A stretch of 64,000 nucleotides of DNA from Xenoacremonium recifei (Eukaryota > Ascomycota > Sordariomycetes > Hypocreales > Nectriaceae): positions 1 to 64,000 of the forward strand of contig WOFQ01000042.1 in the NCBI GenBank assembly GCA_012184525.1, read 5' to 3'. The notes beneath the pieces are model-generated. The model saw only the letters and a list, made by a program, of their open reading frames with translations. It was not told the origin of the DNA and ran no database searches. A program made the position numbers and the translations under genes. Position 1 is the stretch's first letter. The number at the start of each line of letters is the position of its first letter. Shown piece by piece: positions 22,079 through 34,279 of the stretch.

Positions 22079-23291
22079 GGTTGTGGGATGATCGAGGCGG
22101 CGATGGGTGGGAGTTGAAAGAGAGTCGCGATGCGCAGGCAACCTCCGGATCCTATGATTTCACGGTAGGAAATTTCGAGATGCCATGGCGACGTGAAGCT
22201 GGTGGCGGGTTAATGTTGCGCCGATGCCGGACACATGTTTCAGCCACATGCTAGCCACAGTGTGCTAGGGGGGCATGATCAGCAACTTAGAACGGAACAA
22301 AGCGGAGAGTGACCCAGCTGTCGGTACGGCATGCAAGCAGTTTGTTGGAAGAGTGAAGGTGTCAGTTTCAGTTTGTGAGATGGTTGGTTCAACTCATGTT
22401 CAATCGCATGGAAAAGTCTCAGTATGGGAGACAGACAACTGGGTATCCAAAAGACAACGGAGAAGACTCGACGAAGGGGATCCTTCTGCAAGTCCTGCAC
22501 TGTGGACATGTGAATTCGTGTCCAGCTGAAAAACCACCCTGCGGCTGACGCGAAGTACTGTTTTATCACGAAGCTCTGGGCGCACTCGCTAGAGAAACCT
22601 TCACAGCGCCTCAAATCGACGAATCTCCGCTCTTGCCAATATCGGCCGCTCCTGTCCTCACATTCAGGCAAGTCCTTTCTTTTTCTCTGCTCAATCGTCT
22701 CAATTGTGCCGGCGAGACACGGGCGCGGTCTCTTCAGCATCTTCCTTGCGCAATAGGCAGTGACTTGGCTAGCGCGCTGCAGGGGCCCGGGCGGGCTTTT
22801 TATAGCACCTCCAGCTGGCCCACTAGCCCTGCTAGCAGCAGCAACCTCCGCGATCTGGCCACTGTAGCTACAATTTCTGGGCGAGACGCGGTGCGCAATT
22901 GGCTTCGTACGTTAGGTACGGTACACGCACCACCCCTTATCCCGATCCCGCGATACGGAGACATCCATCGTCTTCTTCCTCCTTCAACCCTCTCGCGACC
23001 TCCTCCAGACGGTACAGAGTCAGCAGAGCCGTGAAGATCTGGTCTTCGTCGCGGCGCCTGCATTTTTCTTTTATTTCATTTTGGCAACTCGTTGGTTGCT
23101 TTCTTTTAATTCGTTTCCCCTGCGTCTCCCCATCTTCATGAGGACCTTTTAGTTGCTTACCTGTCCTCTTGTCTCTTCATACACTCGCTCTACCGTCGTT
23201 GATCCCCCACCACGGGAAGATCCGAAGTCCTCCGCCGTGACGAGAAACACGAATCGAGCCGAGACTGAAACTCGATTGCTTCGACTCGACC
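22079..23291. promoter_or_regulatory. Divergent intergenic region between SF3a1 and PMT1
   Basis: A 1.2-kb shared promoter region. A pyrimidine-rich leader precedes the PMT1 start from about 22970. No domain-bearing open frame was found. Confidence 0.55.
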
Positions 23292-26200
23292 ATGGCGAGA
23301 CCGACCTCGTCGAGGGGCCGCAGCCCACAGCCGCCGCTCCAAAAACCTCCGACCGAGCGCAAGCCTTCCACCAAGCCCAAGTCGAAGGCGGCCAAGAAGA
23401 ACACTTCATACAAGTCCGATGGCGTAGAAGACCACGATGTCTTCCTGCTGCCCGTGTCTGACTACTGGGTCATGCTGGGCCTGATTGTGTTGGCGGCACT
23501 GGTGCGTGTCTGGAAGATCTACCTGCCCTCAAGCGTTGTCTTCGACGAGGTCCAGTGAGTGCGCCCTCGAACGAACGAGAAATCCAATTGCATGAGATGA
23601 ATCTGCTGACACTTCTTCAGCTTCGGTGGCTTCGCTTCGAAATACATCAAGGGCAAATTCTTCATGGACGTCCACCCGCCTCTGGCCAAGATGCTCATCG
23701 CCCTCACGGGTTGGTTGGCTGGCTTTGACGGGAGCTTCGATTTCAAGGACATTGGCAAGGACTACCTCGAGCCTGGCGTTCCCTACGTCGCCATGCGTCT
23801 CTTCCCTGCCATTTGCGGTGTCCTTGTAGCTCCTTGCATGTTCCTGACTCTCAAGGCCGTTGGCTGCCGCACCATGACAGCTGCCATGGGCGCCGGCCTC
23901 ATCATCTTTGGTACGGACTGTCTCCTCTGAACCAACCAAAATGAAAGAGTCCCTTGCTAATTCGTTGTCCTCCAGAGAACGGTCTTCTTACCCAGGCTCG
24001 CCTGATCCTCCTCGACTCGCCCCTCGTCGCTGCCACTGCTTTCACCGCCCTGGCCTTCAACTGCTTCACCAACCAGCACGAGCAGGGCCCTGCCAAGGCG
24101 TTCCAGCTCGGATGGTGGTTCTGGCTCGCCCTCACTGGCCTTGGTCTCGGCATCACTTTTAGTATTAAGTGGGTTGGCCTGTTCACCATTGCCTGGGTTG
24201 GCTGCTTGACTCTGGTCCAGCTGTGGGTGCTCCTCGGAGACACCAAGAACGTCGACATGCGCCTCTTCGCCAAGCACTTCATGGCTCGCGTCTTCTGCCT
24301 CATCATCATCCCCGCGACCTTCTACCTGGCAATGTTTGCTATCCACTTCGCTTGCCTGCAGAACCCCGGTGAGGGTGATGGTTTCATGAGCTCTGAGTTC
24401 CAGGCCACGCTCAACAGCAAGGGCATGAAGGACGTCCCCGCCGATGTGGTCATGGGAAGCCGAGTCACCATCCGCCATGTCAACACTCAGGGCGGTTACC
24501 TTCACTCTCACCCGCTGATGTATCCTACTGGCAGTAAGCAGCAGCAGATCACGCTGTACCCCCACAAGGACGACAACAACGTCTGGCTGCTCGAGAACCA
24601 GACCCAGCCCCTGGATATCAACGGCGAGCCTATCAACGGCACCTTGGCCTGGGACGGCCTTCCCGAGCCTCAGTACCTCAAGGACCGAGACGTCATCCGC
24701 CTCTACCACCAGCCGACTCACCGTCGCCTGCACTCGCACGATGTCCGACCCCCGATCACTGAGGCTGACTGGCAGAACGAGGTCTCGGCCTACGGCTACG
24801 AGGGTTTCGAGGGCGATGCCAACGACCTGTTCCGCATCGAGATTGTTAAGAAGCAGTCTGACGGACCCGTCGCCAAGGAGCGTCTCCGAACCATCGAGAC
24901 CAAGTTCCGCCTTGTTCACCTCATGACTGGCTGCACGCTCTTCTCCCACAAGGTTAAGCTCCCCGACTGGGCCTCGGAGCAGCAGGAGGTGACTTGTGCC
25001 CGCGGCGGCACCCTGCCCAACAGCATCTGGTACATCGAGTACAACGAGCACCCGCAGCTGGGCGACGGCGTCGAGAAGGTCAACTACAAGAAGCCCGGCT
25101 TCTTCGGCAAGTTCTTCGAGCTTCAGGCCGTCATGTGGCGCACCAACGCGGGACTTACGGAGTCTCACGCCTGGGATTCGCGCCCTGAATCATGGCCCAT
25201 CCTCCGCCGAGGAATCAACTTCTGGGGTAAGAACCACACGCAGGTCTATCTCCTCGGCAACCCCATTGTCTGGTGGTCGTCGACGGCGGCCATCGCCATC
25301 TGGGTCATCTTCAAGGGCGTCGCCGTCCTGCGATGGCAGCGCAGCTGCAACGACTACTCCAACACCACCTTCAAGCGATTTGACTACGAGATCGGCAGCT
25401 CTGTCTTGGGCTGGGCGCTGCACTACTTCCCCTTCTACCTGATGAAGCGCCAGCTCTTCCTTCACCACTACTTCCCCGCGCTCTACTTCGCCATCCTCGC
25501 CTTCTGCCAGCTCTTCGACTTCGTGACTGCGCGCATTCCCGGCGCCCGCGCCCGCGAGAACTCGGTCGTCAACCGCGTCGCGACTGTTTCTTTCCTCGTC
25601 CTCTCTGCCTCCGTTTTCACCCTGTTCTCTCCCCTCGCCTACGGCAGCCCCTGGACCAAGGCCGACTGCAAGCGCGTCAAGCTCTTCAGCACTTGGGACT
25701 TTGACTGCAACACTTTCTATGACAACGTGAGTGCCCCCGAGATCATCCCCAGTCGAAAACTGCCGCAAAAGGTTCCGCATCGTGGTTGAGCCACTCGTCC
25801 GGTATGCCACTCCCATGTCATACTCGGACCAGTTGAGCCACGTATGAGCCAAAGGCCTCGCCCCAGACACTCATCCGCTGACCCCCCCTATCTCTCCAGT
25901 ATGACTCCTACTCGAACCTGCCGTCCGTCAGCTCATCCGTCGTTCCCACCACCGCCGCCCAGAAGGTCCCCAAGGCCGCCGAGCAACCTAAGGCTCCCCA
26001 GGCCGAGGCCGCCATCTCAGGCGCTCCCCAGCCGCCGGCCGACCACCGCATCGTCGCCAAGGAGGAGAAGGTCGAGTACCGCGACCAGGACGGCAACATC
26101 CTCGACCCCGAGCAGGTCAAGGCCCTCGAGGGCAAGGTCGAGTTCAAGACGCGCTACGAGACCAAGACGCGCCTCGTCGACGAGTTCGGCAACGAGATGC

Positions 26201-26427
26201 CCATGCCCGAGGGCGGCCTCCCCGCTGACGACGTCCCCGTGGCGCCGCCGCACCCCGACGTCGAGGGCCTCAACAGCGAGACCGTCCAAGCCAAGCCCAA
26301 CGACGCCGCTGCCGCCGCCGCTCCCCCCGATGTCGCCGCCAGCCGCGACGGCGAGAAGGAAGCCGAGGAGGCCAAGCCCAAGCCTGCCAGCGACAACCAG
26401 GAGGCCACCGTCAAGGACGAGCTGTAG
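23292..26427 (+). CDS. PMT1: Dolichyl-phosphate-mannose--protein O-mannosyltransferase, PMT1 subfamily
   Basis: Exons are 23292-23554, 23621-23910, 23976-25726 and 25900-26427 (introns 66, 65 and 173 nt), giving 943 aa. The first junction rebuilds the catalytic loop FDEVHFGGFASKYIKGKFF, with the Asp-Glu pair used by PMTs, followed by MDVHPPLAKML. Several membrane helices lie on each side of a lumenal MIR region at about residues 340-520. This GT39 enzyme transfers mannose from dolichol phosphate to Ser/Thr of secretory proteins in the ER and usually pairs with a PMT2 partner. The tail after the last helix (about 770-943) is hydrophilic with repeated EFK/YETKTRLVDE-type text, is rich in A, P and E, and ends in KDEL. 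Retention of the last intron would give a short alternative end without KDEL. Confidence 0.95.
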
Positions 26428-27291
26428 CCTCCCCCTCTGTACCATACGCGGTTGTGATTTTGATGAGCCCTTGGAAAGGAAGAGACAACAAAAAAAGAAG
26501 TGTGTTATGACATGGAAGAGGCGAAATATGATAGAGGGGGCGGAAGAAAGGGGGAGGTGGGAGGATGTGGTGGGGGATTTCTCGCTCACGTTTGACATGA
26601 ATCCTTCTCGTCCATGTATTCAGAACATCGGGGCTCATATCGGTGGGATTTCACGGTTGCACAGCTACTACTACTACTTACACGCCTGACGCGCTTTTCT
26701 TTTCCTGAGTCTAATACATTCCATTAAGTTCATGTGTGCTCATGAGTTTTTGAGTGAGGTCATGATAATTATTAAAAGCACAAGCTCATGAGGTACGCCT
26801 ACAAGGTTATACAATGACCACCATATCATAAATCTCACTATCTTTTGGATATTCGCAGACAGTAAATATGAAGCATGACCAGGTATCATGTCTATTAGTA
26901 CTACTGGCAGCGTCTTTAGGTCATGACGGCCTCGTGATGTAAAATGTAGTAATCTCCTCCCCATGAGTCCAAACGCCAAACGTATAAAGAAAAAAAAAAT
27001 GACATGGCGTTCAACGAACGATCCAAACGCCAAAAGTTCCCGCAATCGATAGGCTCCAATAATAACGCCGCTCCATAAAGTTGTATCCCAACCCTTCGTT
27101 AAAGCCTTCCAAACCCTTCCGTTCTTTCGTATGTTGAATCCTCCTCGTCTCCCGGTCCCGGTTGCGTCAACTCCTGCCTGTTCCCAGAGATATCATGCTG
27201 TCCCATAAATAAAAGAGAGTAAGAGCTGTTGTACAAGAAATGATGGTATTACATTAACGCCCGCTCGTTAAAAGGCTTGATGAGTAGTTCT
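26428..27291. other. Convergent 3' region between PMT1 and SEC2
   Basis: This holds the 3' untranslated regions of two convergent genes. AT-richer sequence with an A-run lies near 26990. No gene was recognised. Confidence 0.55.
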
Positions 27292-29467
27292 TCATTGAGA
27301 CTGGTGCCCTTCCGTTGAAGGTATGGTGATAGAAAGTCGCTTCGTTTCTTCAGAACCGGTGCTGCTCTTGACGCTCTTAACGTCTAGAGACTGGACCGAA
27401 TTGCGCACACTGCGAGCTCCGTCGGTCTGGTTCGGAGGGGTGTGAGGTTCCTCAAAAGATGTTTTCCGCTCTCTTGGGATCCTCGACAAGTCCACCGGGG
27501 ATGGCTCTCTCGTCGGTATCTCCTTCACGACAGAGACTTGGTCGTCCTCTTGACTGCTTCTTGAGCTCTTCTCCACATCAGGCTGGAGGCCGACTTGGGC
27601 AGCGGGAACCACCCCACCGCCAATTCGGGACCAGAACATTTGATCCCTCAGTCGCACGCTCTCTTCCCATGCGGCCTTCTCATGGTCTTCATTGTCAGCT
27701 CTCCAGTGGCCATCCTTGACCATCCGCAGAAAACCCAGGAAGTCGCATGTCGACCGAACACGGGTGAGACAGTACTTGCACAGCGGGTATCGTTGCGCTG
27801 AATCGGCCTCGCTGGTCCTGAATCGATGGTTCCGCAGGTATGTCGTATCCTTACGCGACTCCCCGCAAAGGGAGCAGGGATAAAACTGCGGGTTCGTGAG
27901 GGCCATGAAAGATGAAGTTGTCGGGACGGGCTCGACGACTAATGAGCCTTCGCACATGGAATTGAGAACCGAGCGTCGGGCTAGCCACGACAACCCGGGA
28001 GCAATATCCAATCGCAATGTCGGTTCCACGTCTTCAGCCAAAACACGCTTGTAAAACTTGGTGTCCTTGAGATTGGGGAGAGGAACAGAAGACGCATTCG
28101 AGTTGACGCTGACAGTAGAAGCCGGGGTGTTTGGTGATTGTGGTGCGCTGTTCGAAGTCGGAGCAGACATAGTCAGAGAACTAGTCGAGGCATTGGATGG
28201 ATGAGCACTGGAGGTCGAGCCGCCCAGACCGAGAGACAGTGCATTGAGGGCGCCAATGGATCCTGAAGAAACACGGCTGCTTGCACGGTTACGCGACAGG
28301 CGGGTGAGGCTGATGAAGTCGTCATAGGACGCCAAATCGGTTCTCAGCACGGGCTGAACCAGGTGAGGGAAACTGGTTGGATGTGACGGTTCCACGGACG
28401 GTGCCCATGGTGACACTGCTGGGCCATCGGAAGAGTTCCGATCGTCATCTCGGAGATCGGACTTGGCAAAGCCTGGAGAAGAGGGAGCCGTGGCATTCGT
28501 TTGGTCGTCGCGTTCGGAAACAATGTGTTCCATCACATGCTTCAGCTCGGCGAGCTGTTCCTGTTGTGACTTGAGCAGGCTCTCTGAATCGGCGAGCTGA
28601 GACTTGAGCTGGTCGTTCTTCCGTTGCAACACTTCGTGGTCCGCCTTGGCTTCCTCCTTGGCCGCAATGACCATCTTGTTGGCTTCTTCAAACAGCGCGG
28701 CCGTCAAATTCTCCAGCTCTTGCTCAATCTTCTTCTTCTCTTTTTCCACCTCTATTCGCTTATGCCGTTCCTCGAGGATCTTTCCTTGCAGGACCTTCTT
28801 GTCGGCCTCGACGGTCTGTTTCCTAACCCAGACATCGCCAGTCAACATTTCTCGCTGCGAGGCGTTCTGTGTTTCCAGTGCTCGTATCCGTTCTCGAGAA
28901 GCTTCGAGTTCATGTCGAGTTGCTGATAATGAATCGTCGAGGAAGGTCTGGTGATTAATTGCGTTGATGAGCTTGGTGCTGAGGGCGGCAACCTCGTCGT
29001 TGAGATCGGGGTGGCGATTGGGGCTCCCGACGGCATCGTCGGCTGGGCTGATGGCACGACTTCGGGGATCAGGAATGGTGCTCATCTCATCGCCAAAATC
29101 CATAGGCCCGCTCGACGACGACAGTCGAGATGCGGAGGCGGGCTTGGTGGGAGTTTGCGAGGGAGTTAGGGATGGCGTTCGAGGTCGTTGGCTTGGGGCG
29201 ACAGCAATTGAAGAGAGAGAGCGGAAGTGGCCCAACGGGCGCCGAGCGTTGGATGTTGATGGCGGCGGCGGTGCCCAGGCAGTGCCCGCTATCGTGATGA
29301 AGCTACTGGAGAGACACGAAGCAGATTAGTCAAAAGCTGGAGTCGAAGGGAGGATGTGAGTGGTGGCGCCCTGAGTCAAGTCTTGACCTTGGAGAGTCGA
29401 CGAGACAAGACCAGCCAGATCCGAGACACCGAAGACGCTACAGAAAGTAAACAACGTACGAATCCAT
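27292..29467 (-). CDS. SEC2: Sec2-type Rab GDP/GTP exchange factor
   Basis: Proposed minus-strand exons are 29467-29460 (ATGGATTC) and 29305-27292, separated by a 154-nt intron with GTACGT donor and a TGACTAAT branch motif, giving 673 aa. The long frame has no ATG near its left end, but splicing to this 8-nt exon yields MDSSFITIAGTAW followed by the proline/serine-rich leader. A Sec2p coiled coil spans about residues 103-270 (NDEVAALSTKLINAINHQ...). A serine-rich linker follows. A conserved C-terminal region near 470-540 carries two C-x2-C pairs (CSLC and CKYC) that look zinc-binding. Sec2 activates the Rab Sec4 on secretory vesicles bound for the growing tip. The long exon is certain as coding; the first exon is an inference from splice signals. 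Confidence 0.85.
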
Positions 29468-31404
29468 GAGGATTGCTGCAGCGAGAAAAAAGCTCGCTCA
29501 GCTTTTGCGAGGGCTGGAATGTATGCCGTATCGATCGATGAGACAGAGGTCGGACGAGGGTGTGGAGGAGGAGCAAGAGCAATAGCAAGAGGAGGAATCC
29601 GAGGAAAGAGGAGTTGAGAGCGAGAACGAGCGAGCCGAGCGACGTGACGTGACGACGTGGGGATGCCAGATGGAGTGAGATGGATCTGGCCAGTGGGAGA
29701 GAGACCCGAATAGCGCCCACCGTCGCAGCGCAGGCGGCGTCTCGCAGGAGCAGGAGGAGGAGGAGGAGGAGGCTGGCGAGCTGCTGCTGGGCGATCTAGC
29801 GAGCAGCTGACAGGGCAGCGGGAAGCAGCGCGGGCCCGGGAGCACCTAAGGTAGCTCTCGCCGGCGATCAGTCGTGTAGCGCTGAGCGATCTCGTATTTG
29901 GCCGTGCGTGCGAGCGAGCGAGCGCGGGATGGAGATTGATGGTGAGGCTCAAGGTCCAGGGACGAGGTGACCCGGGCGGTTAATTTAATTGATGAGAGAG
30001 AGGAGGAGGAGGCGGAGGAGGAAATGGCATGGCCTGCTGCAAGATAAATTGAGACGGGCCAGGAAGGCGCGGGCGACTGACGATGGTAGGTGCGCGACTC
30101 AGTCAGCCATCCGGGGGCTCTTTCCCCAGCAGAAAAAGCAAAAAGGCCGGCCACGGAAGGCGCCTCCAACCAAACCTTGCGAGATTGGGCAACTTTGCGT
30201 CAACGCAGCTCAACTCAACTCAGCAAAAGCGCCTCGGCCAGATTCAAAAACCGGGAAGCCGCGATGCCTCCTCCTCAAGCTGCTGCTGCTGCCCCCCGGG
30301 AAGGCAATTAGTTCCAGATTCCAGACCATCAACACCCCCCGGTCCCTGTCTGCCCGGACCCAGCTGCAAACCCACGGCCACGAGTCGGGGCGCGGGAACG
30401 CCACCCAATGAGAGTGCGTGATGGCGATTGGCTGTGCGCCGGCGGCTAGACTGGATCAGGCATGGCGGCTCCAATGGTCTGCCGGTGACGGCCAGCCCAG
30501 CGCTGGCAGGAGCGAGGCCCGAGAGCTGGACCGGACCTGCCTTGACAGTGAGGTGCCTTTGATGCCCAGGCCAGGCCAGCCCATTCTGCGGTCCGGCTCG
30601 ATTCGTCTAGACTTTGGCTGGACCTGGCCAGCTTCCAGCTCAGCGCCGTTTCCGAAATCAATAGTCTGCCAAACTACAGCCTGTTCCTGGCCAGCCAGCC
30701 TCTTGCCGGCGAATATGCAGGTACCCGACGATATTCTTCAGCTCGGAGCCTCTCAATCTAGATCAGCTATCGTCAAGCTTGCTCTTGGCGCACTTTAGGG
30801 GCCAAATCCGACCTCGGCTCATGTTTTGCCAGGCGTGTGTCCGAACGATGCCATTCCGCATCCGCAGTAAGCAGTGACTCGCTGTTGTACGTATCATTGA
30901 ACTTCCCTCGCACCTCTTTTGACCTCGCCCGTCAAGCCTGTTGCAGGGTAGGACGACTAACTCAAAACAAAATCACCGAGAACAGAGCTGAGCTGCTATT
31001 AGCCATCCATCTTGCATATGCAGAGTGCTAACACGACTATCAAGTTATGCTGCAGACTCAATAGCGACCATGTATTTTATATAGTCTATGTTCTTTGAGG
31101 CTGTCGTATACCTTGGTTGCCAATGCCAATAAACTTGACTCGTATGTTTCCTGACCTGAAGGCGTAACCTTCCGTTTATACACGTGCCTTCTCATCGCAA
31201 TGTCAACTTCGAACACGTCACTGCCTCAGGGTAAGGTGGCTAACAATACCTTTTCTTTAAAACACGTATTCCCCTTCCTCGAGGGATGTGCCAGATCTTC
31301 TCCTTAGGTTGAAAGTTCTTACATCGCTACTCTGCTCCTCAGCAGCAGTGTATCCTGAAGCTCAAGGGCACTTGGCGTTTACGAACCGGCCCAGATCTTC
31401 GACG
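29468..31404. promoter_or_regulatory. Divergent intergenic region between SEC2 and the BTB gene
   Basis: About 1.9 kb. The left part (29470-30600) is GC-rich with a GGAGGA run near 29752-29771 and gives many overlapping open frames without domains, as expected from composition. The right part (30800-31400) is AT-richer. SEC2 and BTB promoters must lie here. Confidence 0.5.
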
Positions 31405-32252
31405 ATGCCTCGTGAACAGGACTGCCCAAAAAGTCCGTCAAGGGACAAATATGGAAACGAACACCCGTCCGAAGAGTTTGAGCGTTCGTTTCAGACGTAT
31501 GTAAATCCCATCCAAGAGGTATTGTACATGGGAGATACTAAATAAAGCGTATCCGGACCAGACTTCTCGAGGACGACGCCTTTTCCGATTTGACAATAAC
31601 ATGCGAGGGAGATGTGCACAAAGTGCACAAAGCCGTTGTCTGTTCTCGATCGGTAGTCTTCAAGGACATGTGCCAAGGGGACTCTACAGTTCGTATTATA
31701 TGATTTCCTACTCACTAAATACTAACTCAAACTCAATAGGAAGCCCAAACGAGTACAATTCACCTCTCCGACCAGGACCCTCTAGCCGTGGAGATGATGG
31801 TACAGTACTTCTACACGCTGAAATACCACCTACCGAGCAAGAAGAAGGATGAGAACCCTGAAGGCTACCCAGAAGCACCAGCCGGGTATCCTGAATTGAC
31901 AGTACACGCCCGAGTCTACGCCCTGGGCGAGAAATACGCCATTAGCGGACTCAAATATCTGGCTCGGCAGAATTTTCTCAACGTAGCGTTGTATTTCTCG
32001 GCTTTGGTCGACGTATTCAGCCCTAATCCAGTCGTCGGTCTTCTGAATTATTTCGCCGGGGCTGCCTTGGAGGTCTATGAAACTACGATTGAGTCAGACC
32101 GGGGACTGCGAGATATCGTGGTTGAAGTGGTTATGCGGAATTGCGATGTCTTCATGGGGCCTGAATCTCGAGACATGTTCATGAACAATGCTCAGCTGTC
32201 ATATGACTTGTTCCTGAACATTGGCAGAAGATTCTGGTCGCCGTGTAACTGA
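31405..32252 (+). CDS. BTB/POZ domain protein
   Basis: Exons are 31405-31496, 31562-31688 and 31740-32252 (introns 65 and 51 nt, the second with CTAAC), giving 243 aa. Residues about 31-115 form a BTB/POZ fold: LLEDDAFSDLTITC, VHKVHKAVVCSRSVVFKDMC, then IHLSDQDPLAVEMMVQYFYT. The remainder (ARVYALGEKYAISGLKYLAR...) is the usual helical extension of fungal stand-alone BTB proteins. Such proteins often act as dimeric adaptors, some for Cul3 ligases, but this one has no kelch, zinc-finger or other second domain. The spliced frame is needed to join the three BTB blocks. Confidence 0.85.
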
Positions 32253-32427
32253 AAGCGTTGGTAGATGGTCTGGCGTCGGCGTACCAAACTCGACAAGGTG
32301 CTAATTTGGGCACTTGGGTTGGATTTCTGGGTTTGTGGGCTGGCTTCGAGGTCTGGAATGGTTTGAGACAACGAATAACCACACCATGGAGAGTTTTACT
32401 GAGCACGACTATCTCTAAGAAGCGCTT

Positions 32428-33441
32428 TCACATACTTGACGACTCTGCCGTGAAGCCATCTTCTCCGTGTCTCTCGCCTGTACTCTCCCAGTCTCTGAAC
32501 ACTCCCGCATTCTCATCACAACCCAGCGCCCTCGCAACCTCCACAGCGTTCCGATGACCCTCCATATTCCGGATTCTTGGATCCGCGCCGCGAGCGAGCA
32601 ACCATCGCACCACCGCGGCACCCCCTTTCACTGCCGCCGCATAACAGATAGGCGTTCCCCAGTGCCACGCATGCATCGGGACGTCTGTATCCATGGCATT
32701 AATATCGAGCTTCAGATCATCGACCAGGAACCGCAGCATCTCCGCCGTCTCGTGTCTCCGCCGAGCTGCAATGTCTTCTGAGGACCCTCCGCCGGGGGTT
32801 CCGTGCTCTCCTCCCGGGCCTCCGTCCTCAGCCTCCGGATCGGAACTCCACACCGCCGCTGCTCCGGCCGCACGATGCAGCGTCCTCCGTCCAAGCCTCG
32901 CGCCTCTCGCCCGCAAATACTTCCACGTGGCCACACTGCCCTCAGCAGCACACGTCTCCAGTAGCATCGCCGGCTGTGGCATGATCTCATACTCGTCCTC
33001 ACCGCCGTCCACCATCGCCCCGCGCTCTACCAGCCCACAGAGCAGAACCGGATCGCCGCAGGCATAGTCAATGAGCCGGCGACGCCGAGTATCAGGACCG
33101 CGGCGGTCTTGCGTATTGACGTCCCAGCCGTGTGCAAGAAGTGTGTCAACAAGGAGGAGGGAGACGTGCGGGCCAATGATGATGCATGGTCTGAGGCCTG
33201 AGAGGCAAGGGTTGTAGGAGAGGACATGAGCTGTCAGGTCAACATTCCCAGCCGCAACGCAGGCATGGAGCGCCGCGCCAAGATATTCCTCATACAAAGA
33301 TCGGTCACGAGCGAAGTCGAAGTCGAGTAGTGTCTTGAGCTGTTGGAGGGAGTTTTCCTCCACCGCTTCACGAATGAGGCGACGCATATTGTGCGAAGAT
33401 GCACCGGGGTTTAGGAGGAAGACGTGGATTGGCCAGCGCAC
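32428..33441 (-). CDS. Ankyrin-repeat protein
   Basis: A single open frame of up to 337 aa on the minus strand. Ankyrin-like units are visible: REAVEENSLQQLKTLLDF, GAALHACVAAGNVDLTAHVL, LLLVDTLLAHGWDVNTQD, MLLETCAAEGSVATWKYLRARGA and GTPICYAAAVKGGAAVVRWLL followed by ARGADPRIRN. A glycine/glutamate-rich insertion interrupts the array before the last units. There is no catalytic domain and no signal peptide, so it is probably a protein-interaction module of unknown partner. It converges with the BTB gene (175 bp between stops). Its start is 160 bp from that of the rightward gene at 33602. Confidence 0.8.
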   Translation of the reverse strand: MRWPIHVFLLNPGASSHNMRRLIREAVEENSLQQLKTLLDFDFARDRSLYEEYLGAALHACVAAGNVDLTAHVLSYNPCLSGLRPCIIIGPHVSLLLVDTLLAHGWDVNTQDRRGPDTRRRRLIDYACGDPVLLCGLVERGAMVDGGEDEYEIMPQPAMLLETCAAEGSVATWKYLRARGARLGRRTLHRAAGAAAVWSSDPEAEDGGPGGEHGTPGGGSSEDIAARRRHETAEMLRFLVDDLKLDINAMDTDVPMHAWHWGTPICYAAAVKGGAAVVRWLLARGADPRIRNMEGHRNAVEVARALGCDENAGVFRDWESTGERHGEDGFTAESSSM

Positions 33442-33601
33442 ATGAGTATTGCATCCAACCCCGCCTCAGAACAACTCAGCTGACACTTCTCTTCCGTCCA
33501 TCCACGGAGTCTCATCCTTCTACAAGACTTACTCGTCCACCGCGTGCGTCCCTTGTTCCAACGTTGCCGCCAGCGATTCTCTCTACCTGTGCTTTTTGAA
33601 G

Positions 33602-34279
33602 ATGCCCATCTCTGATAATCACAAGACTCTTGAACTGCACCGTGATGCCATCCGCTTTGGTGATCGTGCAACCAAGAGATTCTGGCAGCGAGTCTTCACC
33701 AAACACGTCTTCAAGGGCCACGAATGGGAAGTTTCCAGTCAACAGCCTCCTGTTCCTAGCAGCCAGAAGCGCATTGATTTCCTCGTGGAAGGCTGGGAAA
33801 GCGTCTTCGAGGACGCCCGTTCATATCTCCTCGTGTTCACAGCCAAGCCTGGGTGCGTGACGCCAGGATATGTTCAACAGAGGGAAATCGAAATTCAAGC
33901 CCTAAGAGCATGTGTCGAACACTCCCACCACACCAACCGCACGAGACTCTGGGCGATGACATGCTTCGGGCCTCATGCACGCATCTGGGCTTTCAGTTCC
34001 CACCCGCGCCCTGGTATCAACATGTTTTACCCCAGGATCAGTGATATACGTGAAGCGTGGGGGGATTATAGGCTTCAGGGCCCTAGCTTGGCGTCGAGGT
34101 ATCTTGATATCTGTGAGAATGAAGAGGGGTTTCGGGGGGCATTTAACTACATTATGAACAATCCAAGTCCCTCTCGAGACCTGATCGACTCACTCCGAAA
34201 TAACCTCGCGTCAAGACCTACGCCCCAACAATTGCTGCAGCACTTCAGTGCCAGCGCTGCCAGCGCTGCCAGCGCATAG
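33602..34279 (+). CDS. Unrecognised fungal protein
   Basis: A 225-aa open frame starting at the first ATG (MPISDNHKTLELH). The frame is open to 33449 upstream but without an ATG. Visible features are a basic N-terminal part (RATKRFWQRVFTKHVFKGH), a central hydrophobic strand pattern (ARSYLLVFTAKPG, then QQREIEIQALRACVEH, then RLWAMTCFGPHARIWAFSS) and a low-complexity end SASAASAASA encoded by a 9-nt tandem repeat. The alternation of strands and an acidic helix is reminiscent of nuclease-like folds, but no catalytic motif can be confirmed, so I assign no function. It shares a 160-bp divergent promoter with the ankyrin gene. Confidence 0.6.
   Translation: MPISDNHKTLELHRDAIRFGDRATKRFWQRVFTKHVFKGHEWEVSSQQPPVPSSQKRIDFLVEGWESVFEDARSYLLVFTAKPGCVTPGYVQQREIEIQALRACVEHSHHTNRTRLWAMTCFGPHARIWAFSSHPRPGINMFYPRISDIREAWGDYRLQGPSLASRYLDICENEEGFRGAFNYIMNNPSPSRDLIDSLRNNLASRPTPQQLLQHFSASAASAASA

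Noticed and set aside
23957..25168. 403-codon minus-strand open frame opposite PMT1
   Set aside because: An antisense shadow of the PMT1 coding region caused by codon bias; the plus strand is clearly PMT1.
25844..26689. 281-codon plus-strand open frame at the PMT1 3' end
   Set aside because: Out-of-frame reading of the A/P-rich PMT1 tail; the S/R/P-rich product is a composition artefact.
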